Below are positions 12,036-23,525 of a DNA stretch of 64,000 nucleotides, one piece after another; the stretch's first letter is position 1; each line of letters begins with the position of its first letter. The stretch lies in the NCBI GenBank assembly GCA_003290165.1, contig QNQO01000811.1:310001-374000 (forward strand). Reading direction: 5' to 3'. Made by a program: the position numbers and the translations under genes. The notes beneath the pieces were generated by a model. That model ran no database searches. It was given only the letters and a program-made list of their open reading frames with translations, and was not told where the DNA came from. This stretch comes from Berberis thunbergii (lineage: Eukaryota; Streptophyta; Magnoliopsida; Ranunculales; Berberidaceae).

Positions 12036-12591
12036 CTATGTCGCATAAATGTGACGTCTCTGTCGTCGTTTTCCTGACACTGATTCAAGCTGCTCTGCAG
12101 GATGTAGTTGGATCTGGGAGCATTTTATCCATTTCGGTGGGACATAATGGCAGTCTCGTGCCGTAGGTTGATCTCCAAGCATTGTCCATTCGGAGTGGTT
12201 AGTAGTATACTTAACACATTGGTGAAGCTTCCATCTGGTGGAGCCATGGTCTTCCCAAGATAAGGTTGTAGGTTGATGGCGCATCTATTACCATGTAGTC
12301 CAGAAACATGACCTTTCTTAACTGTGGCTCCTTTGCCAATGTTGCTAACCTTATCTTTTTGAGGGGGAAGCGTTTATCTCAGCTGAATCCAATCAACGGG
12401 TAATCCGAGGGTGTCATGTTTTCCTCCTTGAAGTCCATGTTGCAGTAAGCACTATAGAACAGGACGTTGAGCGAGCTTTCTGTATCCACCAGAGCTCTCC
12501 TTACCTCCCACCTAACTATGGAAACCGAGATGACTAGGGCTTCGTTGTGTGGCACTCGGACTCCTTCGAGGTTTTTGTCCATAAAGGTCAA
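12036..12591 (-). pseudogene. Gypsy aspartic protease and downstream linker remnant
   Basis: The minus-strand frame 12591-12379 contains VRRALVDTESSLNVLFYSAY, the retropepsin active-site region in which the usual D-T-G-S reads D-T-E-S, so the catalytic triad is damaged. A second piece (12284-12036) continues with LHQCVKYTTN and MLGDQPTARDC, the conserved linker after the protease in this group of plant Gypsy elements. The two pieces are in different frames and end before any RT domain. Confidence 0.72.
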
Positions 12592-12820
12592 GGTGGGAAT
12601 GGGGCTCTAAAATTTTGAATGGCAGATGCATTTATCCTTGTCCGCGAGTCATGTTCGCATTTCCAGTAAGGTCAGTGTGCGAGACCTATACGACTGGTCT
12701 TCATTCTGTTCGATCCCATAAACTACATAGATTGTCCATGGGGTGTCATTTTCTATCTCTTTAACTAACTCCCCCGGTCCCCAGTTCAATCTGGCCACTT
12801 TTCAGAGTTTAAGAATTGCT

Positions 12821-13765
12821 TCAGTTTGCCTTTGCGGATCCAGTATTCAACTTCATACCTTGAGAGGGCTTTAAGGTGAGGTCTTCGTAGAGTTTTCCTT
12901 CCTTGAGGCCCGCAATGAAGGTTGTCACGGTCGTGTCGTCGCTGTATCCATCGATGAGAGTCAGCTCATTGTTGAAGCGTGTTACATACTCTTTGAGAGT
13001 CTCATGGGACCTCTGCTTTAGATAAAGTATGTAGTATGGGCTTTTTTGAAAACACTGGCTCCCTACGAAACTTGTAAGGAACTCTTTTGCCAGTGTCTTG
13101 AAGGAGTTGATCGACCTCGGCAGATGGCTGTGGAACCATGTCAGTGTTGACCTCTTCAGACTAGTGAAAAAGGTTATGCACATCACCAACTTTGATCCTT
13201 CTTTTAGGGCCATTCAGTGTTGGTAATGAAGCAAGTGGTCGAATGGATTGGTGGTTCTATCATAGAAGTCGAGCTGCGGAGAAGTAAACTTCCTCGGAAG
13301 GGCCTCATTCATGATCCGGTCCACAAATGGTAGGACAGAGAGGCGGTAAAGTACATCTAGGTCACGCGACCCTCTACGGAGGGGATTTTGAAGGCCTAGC
13401 CTCTCTGCCCTGGCGGCGGGCTCAGCATTAGCTGCGCAGCCTCTCCTAGTCCAATGAAAACTAGCGGGGGCTTGGATTTCTTGTGCTTGTTCCTTACCAT
13501 CTTCCGAAGATGGAGGCCCATGATGCTCCTGGTCTCCATTGGTAGGTGGTGTATTTTGTCGCGTGAGAGCCTCCACCGCCTTGGCTATCTGTTGTATTTG
13601 AGATGACAACCTATGGATTCGAGGGTCCGTCATTGTTATCGTCGGCGTTGGGGCGTGAGTTTGCATACTGTGTATGACTAGGGCCGTTGAAAGCGGCGGT
13701 ACCTCGCCGGCTTGAGCGTTTGACGTGTTCATCTGTTCTCCATTGTTGCGTGACCTAGTGGTCAC
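12821..13765 (-). pseudogene. Gypsy gag polyprotein with one in-frame stop
   Basis: The minus-strand frame runs 13765 to 12821 (about 315 codons) and is broken by a single TGA at about 13214-13216, directly before the codons for MALKEGSK. The second half is a retrotransposon gag (capsid) domain, with ALKEGSKLVMCITFF, HLPRSINSFKTLAKEF and LKEYVTRFNNE. Gag forms the virus-like particle. The N-terminal 180 residues are polar and variable, as usual for this family. A zinc knuckle is not visible because the frame ends soon after GKLYEDLTLKPS. Confidence 0.85.
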
Positions 13766-13990
13766 TATCTTTCTGGCTTATAAAAGTAGACGACGCTAGT
13801 GAAAAGTTAAGAATTTTATCATCCCCACGGACAGTGCTAAACTGATGTAGTCGATTTTCGCTCCCTACTTTGACCTAATCCTGTTTACCTGCTGACCTGC
13901 ACAAGTAACGCACGTGAGCCGCAGACCACCGTTGTGGTGGTTGATGACACTCTGATACTGAAGTCAGATAGGGATTTGAGGAAGGCGTAA

Positions 13991-14529
13991 TGATGTAAAT
14001 ATGGAATTTGTAACGTACCTTAGCTTACCAACCTCATGTCTTATTTATAATGCAGGAGTCCTGGTTATACCAGGCTATCGTATGCATAGTTTAAGAAAGA
14101 AATCTTCATGGAGATCCTTATCTAATTAGGAGCTGTGCTGTAGAAGGGAAGTTCTCTGTTTGCCCTGTACTCCTAGATAAGCGAGAGATAGTTCCCAATC
14201 CAAGAGCAATCCGTAGGAGGAAGTTTCTATGCGGGGAATGTACTCTAGTATTTGCTTCCTAGTTGAAAGCAAATAGTTGATGTATTTGCCTGTCCGAAGC
14301 TGATCCTCGAGATACTTTCCTTAGTAGGACTTACGAGTATTGAGGATAGCTGTGAGACATGTGGGCCTAGCACGCTGTAAGAGTTTGGGTCCGTCTGGCG
14401 GACTGGATTAGGCGGGCTTATAACCGCTTGGGCCAGATCAGTGTTGGGTTGATGCTGGGGCTCGTAATTCCTCGAGATCATCATGACACGTGTACGACTC
14501 AGGGATGTGATCGTTTTTATGTATCATCA
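13991..14529 (-). repeat. LTR (5' LTR of the - strand Gypsy element)
   Basis: Starts tgatgtaaat and ends gtatcatca. It matches 5984-6435 but carries an extra block of about 85 bp (around 14228-14315). Confidence 0.88.
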
Positions 14530-14551
14530 CCCCTCTTTAAGTGTGTATATA

Positions 14552-16040
14552 GTTTTTTTTTTTTTTATAAAAGCATATATATATTAATTGAACTGGTTAG
14601 AATACCGATGTCCTGCAATGGTGGCGAGTAAGTGAACCTCATAATTGAGATCTCTACAAATAAAGTTATAGTACCAAAAAGTGTGAATAGTAAGCAGTCT
14701 TCCAATACCGCTAATAAGAGGACGCCATACCTATGCCATGGTCACATTGGATTGCCGTTGGTCATCATGCAAAATGGAATTAAGCATGTCAGAATCCCCT
14801 AACAAAAGCCTTGTTCGCCATTCCCTTGCTTGGATGATGTGAAGAGCCGCTTCGACTGCATGGCATTTTGCCATTGTACCATCAATTATTTTCCCCGCAG
14901 TAGGTCCTGCCACCCGAGCTTGTACCTCGCCTAGGATGTTGACCGCCAAAATACCAATCACTCCCTGTTGAGATAAGGCAAAAAAGCTTGCATCATAAGT
15001 GACTACAATTGTTTACAGGTCAAGAGTGTGGGGAATAGGTTTAAACTGTAAGGTTTTTGTGTTCAAAGGGTGTTGTCTTTAGCTAGTAGTAACTCTATCC
15101 TTTTGGTAGCTGTCTTAGTAAGAGGACCTTGTTTTACAAGTTGCATGAAATCAAAGGGTGGGTTAGAGATGGGGGAAGGCCAAGAGTCTGTCACCGTCGT
15201 TTCAAGGAAATGATGAATATGGTTAGATGAATTTGTATCTTGACTGGCTAAACAACTAACTTGATGATCCGTGATGAACCATTGGTGCTTCTAGGCATTC
15301 CAAGTGCAATAAAAGGAGGAGATGAAGTTTCAGGGGCAGAATTTGGTATTTTGGAAGACACAATTGTTGTAGATCTGTTAAGTGGTTTGGATGAAAGTTG
15401 CGAAATGTGCTAGTATTTCCTCTTTGACCACCTTGTGAGTATTAGCAGTGTCCCCAAAAAAATTAAAAAACATAGTAGTGGATGGCATCCCAAAGCCATT
15501 ATGAAGCCAATCAATCGGGATAGGGTAGATCTGCAAAAGTTGGTGGATGATCAAGTACAGGAAGAAAAGATGAATAGCGTCCTCTATGTGATTGGTACTG
15601 AAAATACATCGGTCTTCAATGGGAGTATGAATCCAAGTTAAATTAGTCATAGTTGGAAGAATGTTTTGACTAAATATTTTCCAAAGTAAGAATTGGGCAT
15701 AAGGAGGCGCTTTGATTCTCCAAAATTATCTGAGAAGCTTAGGATTGAAGAGGTTAGAGTGAGTGGCTGAGGTGGAGCATTCCAATTGATCATTGATGAG
15801 AGCCTTGGTTGCATTTTTTTTTATAGAGGAAAGACCATTTTTATCTAGTAGCCTTGTCAGGACTATCTAAAGGTCTGATAAGGATATCTTGAATATCTTT
15901 AGCCATAGGAGCGAGAAAAAAGGATTTGATAAAATCAACATTCCAATGGGTGTGTGTTGACTGGAGATAGTTGGATTAGCATTGTTAAAAGTGGATAAGA
16001 ATTGTATGAAGAGAATTGGGATTAGCTAGACACGTTTTAG
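14552..16040 (-). mobile_element. 5'-truncated L1-type LINE, 3' part only
   Basis: On the minus strand a reverse-transcriptase zinc-binding (zf-RVT) segment is readable around 15600-15720 (WRIKAPPYAQFLLWKIF), then an HIEDAIHLFF-like stretch (15378-15650). An RNase H-like piece follows (14731-14961) with AKCHAVEAALHII and LLLGDSDMLNSIL. The order zf-RVT then RVT_3 RNase H is that of plant L1 LINEs. A T-run at about 14552-14567 on the plus strand would be the poly(A) tail of the minus-strand element. Endonuclease and RT proper are missing, and several stops are present. The 5' edge is approximate. Confidence 0.7.
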
Positions 16041-17140
16041 AAAATGGTGGGCTTAATGTTGTGCTAGACTTCATAATGTACATGCATGAGTAGAGTGGTC
16101 CATTATAATAAACTAAAAACATATCATAGTAGAATTTCCATATTTCTCGGTTTCATCTCTTGCTTTAGTCATGGTGCACTTGAGCAAAGATGGAGTTCTA
16201 TCAGCCGTTCTGAAATAAGCAAATCAAAGTTTGCACTCTTGAACACCCCACTATTAGATGGGGAGTCGTCTATTTGTTTATTGAAATACCACAGAGCAAA
16301 TATAATTTCAAAAGTAAAATATTTGTTATTTCAGTAAAATAAAAAAGTAACATTGAATATTGACCGGTTTGAAAGGGATTTTAAACCCAAGATAAAATTT
16401 TCCTTGACATGGTAACATTTAGTTGATCCGAAAACATTTACTTTTGCAAAGTAAATGTTCCCCTGACAAGGTGATAATAATAATAATAATAATAATAATA
16501 TACATTGCTCCGACAAACATTTTACTTAGCCCAAAGAAATGTGCTCTTTGCGTGTTGACATGACACTCACATTTGACACTTCTTCATAGTGGTGAGCCTC
16601 TTGATTTTTCATTTCAATTTTCTACGTTTTCTATTTTCTATGTTAAATTTGCTACATCCGTATTGGATGCTCTAACGAGTTTCTATTCTAAGTCGAATAT
16701 GAAGAAATTCGGTCCTGGTGAATGGTGAATCTTCTAAAGAGATGAACCTTTCAACTACTTTTCAATGTCAAATAAACAATTTTAAGAAAATGGACCAAAG
16801 CTTGACCGGAAAAAAACTTATTTGAACATTTGAAAATTTCACCCTTTTTTTGTAATACTGGATTTTCTACATAAAGTAAATTGCTTTTTATTATTTTGTT
16901 CAAGCATCCTGCAATTCGACGGGTACTTCTGAGGTCCATTCGTGCAAAGTTGTGGTTCAAAATGCTAGATTTACCATATGTAAGAGTGAAAAAAATATTA
17001 AAGTTAGAAATCTAATTCGTTTGTTGAGATTGACTGAGAGATTTTGAGTGATTAACACCCCCTCCTTTTGTTTTCGTGTAAAGTAACAAAAGGTGTTGAG
17101 AAACAGAGCCTCCACTCCCTATTGTAGATGACAAAAAATG
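16041..17140. other. Non-coding stretch with a TAA microsatellite
   Basis: No gene recognised. A (TAA)n microsatellite of nine to ten units lies at about 16473-16501. The rest is AT-rich sequence with only short ORFs. Confidence 0.6.
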
Positions 17141-19058
17141 GTTTTTTTTAGTTGGATACTCATTAGTTTATATCTATTAGAGTTGGCCGTTATTTCAAAA
17201 ATTATTTGAGTTTAACCCTTATTTCGAACAGAGCCGTTAAGTTCGCGTCATTAATCGGTCAAGATTAATTTATGAACCCTTTTGTCTTTATCTTAGGTTA
17301 AACTAAGGAATGAGATTTTGTCAAAATCACAAAACAATTTTTTCATTTAATCTTTCCTCCTCCCTGCGACGCACTTCATTATCGCATCCTTGTTCCTTAA
17401 TAGTTCAATCATAATCGCCTATCTTTCGTCATAAAAAGATGTAGCATGGTCTTTATGGATGTCTTGTAAAAAAAACTTTTAACAAATCCTTGGATCTACG
17501 TATGAGTAACAATAGAAAAGATTGTGACTGTTCCATGCTTTTTTTAATAAATAAAATAGAGCTTACATTAATAATAAAAAATGAGGGAGTATAAAGGCTA
17601 GTGAGTGCTCCATGCATCAATATTGTGCCTAATCAACCGTCATTCTTGGATTACTGAAGACTTTATAAATTGAACTGTTTTACTTATATTCACATGTAGG
17701 GGTGGGCATCCCATCCCACGATCCCGTCCCGTCCCAATTTTTTTGAGTCTTTTTAGGATTGATCAAACTCATTCCGATCTCGTCTCGTCTCAATCTAGAA
17801 TGGGATGGAATTGAAATGGAAAATTTCAACCCTGCCCATCCCAAACTTATTTATTTAATATTTATTATTATTATTTTAAATCAAACTACTATTCTAAAGG
17901 AAGGTTTAAAATGTGTTTAAATTAAATAAAAAAATTTACTAGTTGAAAACTTGCTTGATTTGGTACCATTTGTTTAGATAAAAACTTAAGTTTGGATATT
18001 TTAGGTCAAATAGAACTCATGAAAATTTATAATTTTTCACATTTTAAATTGGTTATATGACAATTATTTTTTGAAGACATTAAAGCCAAATGATGGTTTG
18101 TTTTAGTTTTGCACTTTGAGTTATATGTACAATTATTGGTTCGTGTATTATACAAATGATGTTTAACATAAAAAATTTGTAAGTTCATTGGACCATAATT
18201 TTACATGACATTTAATATTGTTATAATGATAGTTATATGTACATAAATTTGACATTATTAGTGTGCGAGTAATATGTGATAAAATTCTTTTGTATTCTTC
18301 ATTAGAAGACTATTTAATACCCCTCATCCCGTCCTGATCCCGAATGAATGAGATGGGATAGGGATGAGGTCCGTTCCGTCCCATCCTATCGTGTGCCCAC
18401 CCATTATCCACATGAGTTCTCTAGCAAAGTAGAAGATAATTTCAAATGCCTTGTTGACTCTAAACCTCAATTGCTAAGTAAAAAATGTGTCGTCCATCAG
18501 CACTAATACTTTTAGTGAATGTTATATAGTTCACTAAATAAAGAATATACCAAATTATGTCTCACCAGCAACATTAAATCAATACCTAGGAATGAGTCTG
18601 CTTTGCTCAATTTATCATTAAAACAGGGGAAATTCCATTTGAGATTTCAGACTATTCGTTATTCAAATTGTAAAAGTTTTAAAGGATCAATCTTCATCCT
18701 CTTCTTCTGAAGCAATATAATTTCCCAATCCACTATTCCCCTCGTCTTCACATCATAAACTAGATTTGGATCAATCAACACCCTCCCTCATAAGCATCTC
18801 TACAAAGAGGCAATTATGATTGAGCTATTTAAGAGCAAGAACGCGAGGAGGAGGAAGGAGGTACGTCGCAAGGAGGAAGAGTAGGTTCAATGAAAAATTA
18901 TTTTGTAATTTTGGCAAAGTCTCATTCCTTAATTTAACTCAAGGTAAGGGCAAAATGGTCCAAAAATTAATGTTGACCAGTCAATGACGTGAATCAAATA
19001 GTTTTCAAAATAAGGGTCAAACTCTAATAGACATAAATTAATGAGTGTCAAACTCAAA

Positions 19059-19066
<8 letters not shown>
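17141..19066. mobile_element. Fold-back / MULE-like element with about 260-bp terminal inverted repeats
   Basis: The segment 17141-17424 is inverted-complementary to 18807-19066 with moderate divergence. Matching landmarks are tctattagagtt near the outer ends, taaggaatgagattttg in the middle of the arm and caatcataat near the inner ends. Long inverted arms without coding capacity fit a non-autonomous Mutator-like or fold-back element. The outer ends lie in T- and A-runs, so I could not define a target duplication. A separate hAT MITE is nested inside (17697-18406). Confidence 0.7.
17697..18406. mobile_element. hAT-type MITE (TAGGGGTGGGCA family), copy 1
   Basis: It starts taggggtgggcatcccatcc and ends in the inverse, gtgcccaccca plus tta. 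The flanking 8-bp repeats are ttcacatg (17689-17696) and tccacatg (18407-18414), a hAT-like 8-bp target duplication with one change. The subterminal regions are rich in ccgtcccgtccc motifs. It has no coding capacity and is nested in the fold-back element. Confidence 0.87.

Positions 19067-19104
<38 letters not shown>
19067..19104. repeat. (AT)n microsatellite
   Basis: An uninterrupted AT dinucleotide run of about 36-38 bp directly after the A-run that ends the fold-back element. Confidence 0.9.
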
Positions 19105-19109
<5 letters not shown>

Positions 19110-19686
19110 TTTGACGACATCTCAGAGTAAATGCTCACTGTTAGATGTTGGAGATAATGGGCTTCGTAAACTTCAGATACCACCTTGATCAATCTTTATA
19201 CACGTCCGTGATTATTAAGCTTACACATCTAAAATCACGTTATTGCTATTTATAGTAAGTCTGGCTTTTACTATTTATAGGAAATTTTGACTTTATTTGA
19301 AATTTAATTTTCTGTTTTTCTTAGGGTTTATTTTTAGTAACAAATCTTGAAGTCCAACAAGGATTCCTAGTTGGCTAAAGTATAGATAATCCTTGGGGAC
19401 CAAGCCCATAATATTGCACCTCCTTTGCCACTTTATGATTATTAATATATATACATGTATTTGAGTTCTTATTACTTAGAAAGGAAAGCAGTGATAAGTG
19501 CATTAAAAATAAAGTGAGAGTATATTAATTTCAAGAAGGATTTCATCAAGAAACAAAAGTTATTTCAAGAAGATCGAGCAAAGTGAGAGTGTATTAATTT
19601 CAAGAAGAAGAGAAGTCGTAGTAGATCAAGAGATATTTCATCAAGAAACCAAAGTTGGTGAGGATATTATTAGACCTAGCTACCCA
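19105..19686 (+). promoter_or_regulatory. Upstream region of the NAC gene with a repeated 5' leader segment
   Basis: AT-rich upstream sequence. A TATA-like tattaatatatata lies near 19440-19455, about 240 bp before the ATG. The presumed leader contains a degenerate direct repeat: a phrase with aaagtgagagt, then attaatttcaagaag and tttcatcaagaaac, occurs at about 19518-19556 and again at about 19579-19650. The transcription start is inferred, not shown. Confidence 0.4.
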
Positions 19687-21894
19687 ATGGTGGTTACGTT
19701 GAGTTGTGGTTTTCGGTTTATTCCAACCGATGAAGAGTTGGTACTAGATTATTTGCAGCCTAAGGTTTTGGGGCGAAAGCTCGGTTCGAACATCATCATG
19801 GATTTCAATGTCTATGAATCAGAGCCGTGGTATCTTCCAAGTAAGTATGCTAGCTAGATGATCTTCTTAATTTGCATACTAGTTAGTATTGCTAGGGCAT
19901 GCATGCATGCATATGTTTTCTTCTTGAATTTGTTGCAAGCGTAGAACCAAAAAGCTTAAACTATTACTAGGGATGATCTTTTTCTTTACTCGCTCAAAAT
20001 ATGTTAATCGTTATTTGACAATGGGGTAGATTGATTAGTTCACACCACGGGGTAGATTGATTTTAAACCCATTCTTCCCAACATTGTTACTTTCCAAAGA
20101 GCAAATAGACATGGGATGTGGATCATCAGTATTCTCAACATGACCAAATCACACCCCCCTTGTTTCTTTTTAATTAATGTGCTGCATGAAAATTGATAGA
20201 TCACTGTGTATTATTTTTTTGTATGTGATATGGCAGATTATCGAAATAATTATTAGGTTATTGCTTCTTGTATTATTATGATCTCTGCTCATCGTGTCAT
20301 GCATTAATGGGCGTTAATGGCTATTGCTTCTTGTACTCTTATGATGTGTAGAGGTCGATGTAAGCATTAGTGGAGGCATTAGTGAACTATACTTTTTTGT
20401 TCAAAACAAGAAGAAATCCAACAATGGGTCAAGGGTTGAGCGTATACTGACTAAGCCAGTCGACGAAGGTGGTTGGTGGAGAGCTTCGGCCATGGAGAAA
20501 AAGATTTTGGGGAGTGAAGGACGTGTTATTGCACTCATGAGAACCCTAGTCTTCAAGAAGTACAAGAAAGGTGCAAATAAGTCGAGCAAAGATGGATTGA
20601 AAACCAATTGGATAATGCACGAGTATCGCCTTCCTACATACGACAACTATGGCCAAGGAAACAAGGTACCTACGTAGATTTCTATAATGTTTACACTATA
20701 TGATAAATGGAGTTTGATCAACTTGTGACTGAATCAAATTACTGAAATATTCTTAATTATGTGTACATGCAGTTACCAGAGTGGGTGTTGTGCCAGATCA
20801 AAGATAATGGTAAGACAATCATGAGCTATTCCGATGACCCTCAAATTCATCAAGCAGAGTCTCTAGAAAGACCAAGAACCTTCACTATTGAGGATGACCA
20901 TCCATACCCTCAAGAAGAACAAAGTCTCAAAAGACAAAGATTAACTATTAGTCCCAAAGAGGAAGACACCATTGCTACTAAAATGATCATGACAACAGCC
21001 CCCCCTACCCAAGACAGAACGAGTTGTAAGCATGAGCTTATACAACTCCAACCCAACCCTCATGGATGCACGGTCCCGATCACAACCGAGCAGATGGTGA
21101 ATGATGAATTTTACTGTCTAGATGATTTTATGGTCAAATATGGATCATCTTCAGTTGATGAATTCAAACAACGTGAAGTAGAACAGAATGCAAGTCATCA
21201 TGTTGAGTTTGAGAAAGCAGATCACAACTATGCAACGGAAAATGCAGAATCTGCCAGCAGGAAAATGGAGAACATATCATGGGATTCTTGTTCAAATTGG
21301 CTTTCCAATACTTGTGAATTGGCTGCAATCACAGCTCAGGAATCCCAAAATGCAGTAGAACCTGCCTGGAACAAAATGGAGAACACAATTACTGCTGAAA
21401 TGATCATGACAACAGTCCACCCTACCCGAGACAGAACGAGTTGTCAGGGTGAGCTTGTAGACCTTCAGTCCAATCCTGACAGATGCACAGTCCCAATCAC
21501 AACCCAACATAAAACGAATGATGAAAGTGCACAATCTTCTAACAGCAACATGGAGATTACGTCATGGGATTCTTTTTCAGATTGGCTTACCAAGGAAATA
21601 ATGGAACATTCTCATCCTGAGGAGCTTTCAAATACTCAAGAAATTGGTTTGGTTGCAATCAATACAGCTGAGATGCAAAATGCAACGGAACCTGCACCTG
21701 CCTGGAACGACATGGAGGACAGATCAATGGCTACTCCATTTGCATGTAGACTTAGCGAGCGACTATTGGCTACTCAAGAGCTTTCCAATATATCATTTCG
21801 GGAGGATTACCCTTTGCTCCTATCAAACCCTAATGCTCCACTTATATCTAAGCTTGACACTCCCGTATCACTGCTTGGAAATGGCAGAAATTGA
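19687..21894 (+). CDS. NAC-domain transcription factor, three exons, 529 aa
   Basis: Exons 19687-19840, 20352-20665 and 20773-21894 join in frame across GT-AG introns to a 529-residue protein ending in TGA. NAC subdomains are readable in order: A at residues 8-26 (GFRFIPTDEEL, with Ile where His is usual), B to about 52 (YESEPWYLP), C at about 61-103 (ELYFFVQNKKK, NGSR, then GGWWRAS instead of the common GYWKATG), D at about 109-145 (LKTNWIMHEYRL) and E at about 158-165 (PEWVLCQI). NAC proteins bind DNA as dimers and regulate transcription in the nucleus. The C-terminal region is acidic and polar, with two diverged copies of one module (residues about 222-360 and 361-472). No C-terminal membrane segment is seen. 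No frame damage was found, making this the only apparently intact host gene in the window. Subgroup and role are unknown. Confidence 0.88.
20968..21720 (+). repeat. Internal duplication within NAC exon 3
   Basis: Two tandem modules start at 20968 and 21385. Both contain MIMTT, then DRTSC, then CTVPITT and further on a WDS(C/F)S.WL motif, and each ends near a PAWN.ME sequence. The first is about 417 bp and the second about 336 bp. The lengths differ by whole codons, so the frame is kept. Confidence 0.85.
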
Positions 21895-22679
21895 CATATA
21901 AAAGGTTGTGATTTGACATGCATTCGTTGTGAGCTTGGTGCTGCCTGTTGTATAGTGTTGGGTGCAGCTGCAATCGTTGGTGTCATTCTATTGTGTATAC
22001 TTTTTTATTATTGGTCTTCACAATTGTTTTAGGTTAACTGAAAGGTCTCAACTTAGTCATTTATGGAGGCAGAACTTTTCGTTTCGTAGTTGGTATGTTT
22101 CTTAGTACTCGAAAAGTTTCAAAGTAGGGATTAACTTAAGTTCTCCTGTTACATGCTTTATTGATCAATGGTTATGAAGTTGATATCCCCCTTTCTTGAT
22201 AAGTGCAGAGCAAACCTCATTTCAGTTTGAATTGAGCAATGAAGACCATCAAAATTGTGGTATTCTCTATTAATTGCTAACTACATCATGAAGGAGATTT
22301 TCTATTAACACAGCTGTGATAACCTGAATAAAAAAACAAGGGGTTCTAATGTCTATTATTCGTACTTCTTCCTTTTGTTTGAGTTTCTCGTGATCTATAT
22401 TCTCAATACTCTTTTTTTGGTCTCGCGTTTGTCGGTACTTGTATCGAAAGATCAAATTGCACTAGAGTTTTAGGTTGCAATGGGAATTGTACAGTGCTAA
22501 ATTCTCAGTTTAGTAACCTTATTCGACATACTATGAAGGCATATGCCCCAATATCCGAGTGCCATTTTTTATTTTTATTTTTTTGGAATCTTGTTCTGCA
22601 CAAGATTAGAGATACCACATTGTAGGTAGCGTCGTAACAACTAAACTCCAAAAACTTCACTCACCACATTTATTGGTTT
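21895..22679 (+). other. NAC 3' flank
   Basis: No gene recognised between the NAC stop codon and the Copia element. It presumably includes the NAC 3' UTR and terminator, but no clear polyadenylation signal was singled out. Confidence 0.5.
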
Positions 22680-22926
22680 AGATAAACTTCTTATATCCAA
22701 ATGAATCTCTGCATTTCTTCACAGAGAAAATGCAGAGTGTTTACTTCTATTTATATGAATGTGTCAGGTTACATATTGTGTTAAAGAGACTTGTTATAGC
22801 TCATCATAACAGAATAACAAACTACAACTCATCACTTAATGATTCTCTGTGATTCTTGCTGACATGGCTAAGATGTGCTAACTTGGATCCATGGCTAAGA
22901 CATGCTGATTTGGATCCTTTCTATCC
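22680..22926 (-). repeat. Copia 3' LTR
   Basis: Near-identical to 27267-27513. It begins agataaacttcttat on the plus strand and ends at the C-run. Read on the minus strand the LTR ends are TGATA...TATCT, so the canonical CA end is not seen. Confidence 0.9.
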
Positions 22927-23522
22927 CCCCCCCCCCTCAAATGCAAGGGACAGGGAACAAGACCAAGGTGTGATTTAAGGTAAGTAAACCTTGCACTTGG
23001 AAGATGTTTTGTAATAAGATCCGCAGGCTGCTTAGTAGTTGGAACAAATTTGAGAAGCAAATCACCTCAGAGAACATGATCACATATGAAATGAAGATCA
23101 ATCTCAATATGTTTGGTCCTTGCATGAAAGACAAGATTCTTGGCAAGATGGTAAGTACTAATATTGTCATACCAGAGAACAGGAGGACGAGGAAGAGGAA
23201 CACAAAGCTCCTTCAACAAAGCTTGTAGCCAGATAACCTTAGAAGTGGCAAGAGCAAGACCATGATATTCAGATTCAACACTACTTTTGGAGACAACACG
23301 CTGTTTGGAAGCAGATCAAGAGACCAGATTGCCTCCTAAATAAACCAAGTACCCACTTGAACTTCGTCTGTCATCAGGATTAGATCCCCAGTCAGCATCA
23401 GAAAAGGCTTCTATAGCAATATCACGAGTCGGATGAATGAGCAAACCATTATGAGAAGAACCTTTCCGATAATGCAGGATGCGCTTGATAGCCAACCAGT
23501 GAGACGTCGTAGGCGCTTGCAT
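22878..23522 (-). pseudogene. Copia RNase H domain
   Basis: The minus-strand reading contains HWLAIKRILHY, then AFSDADWGSNPDDRRSSSGY, the RNase H domain of Copia pol. The C-terminal end follows at 23060-22878 with FVPTTKQPADLITKHL. The frame between the two pieces is interrupted. Confidence 0.85.
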
Positions 23523-23525
23523 AAA

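Larger units (their letters stand above)
5984..14529 (-). mobile_element. Non-autonomous Ty3/Gypsy LTR retrotransposon with antisense ORF
   Basis: Two related direct repeats with TGTTG/TGATG...CATCA ends (5984-6435 and 13991-14529) bracket an internal region. Gag and a protease remnant lie on the minus strand next to the right LTR, so the right LTR is the 5' LTR. The left LTR is preceded on the minus strand by a purine-rich tract (rc of 6436-6450), as expected for a polypurine tract. RT, RNase H and integrase are not found. In their place are unassigned sequence, a minisatellite and a long plus-strand (antisense) coding relic. The flanks cccct and tgtaa do not match; the left flank abuts the CACTA end. 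Confidence 0.85.

Noticed and set aside
22922..22937. C-run as possible sequencing artefact
   Set aside because: It sits exactly at the expected polypurine tract of the minus-strand Copia element, so a biological explanation is enough, although its exact length may be uncertain.
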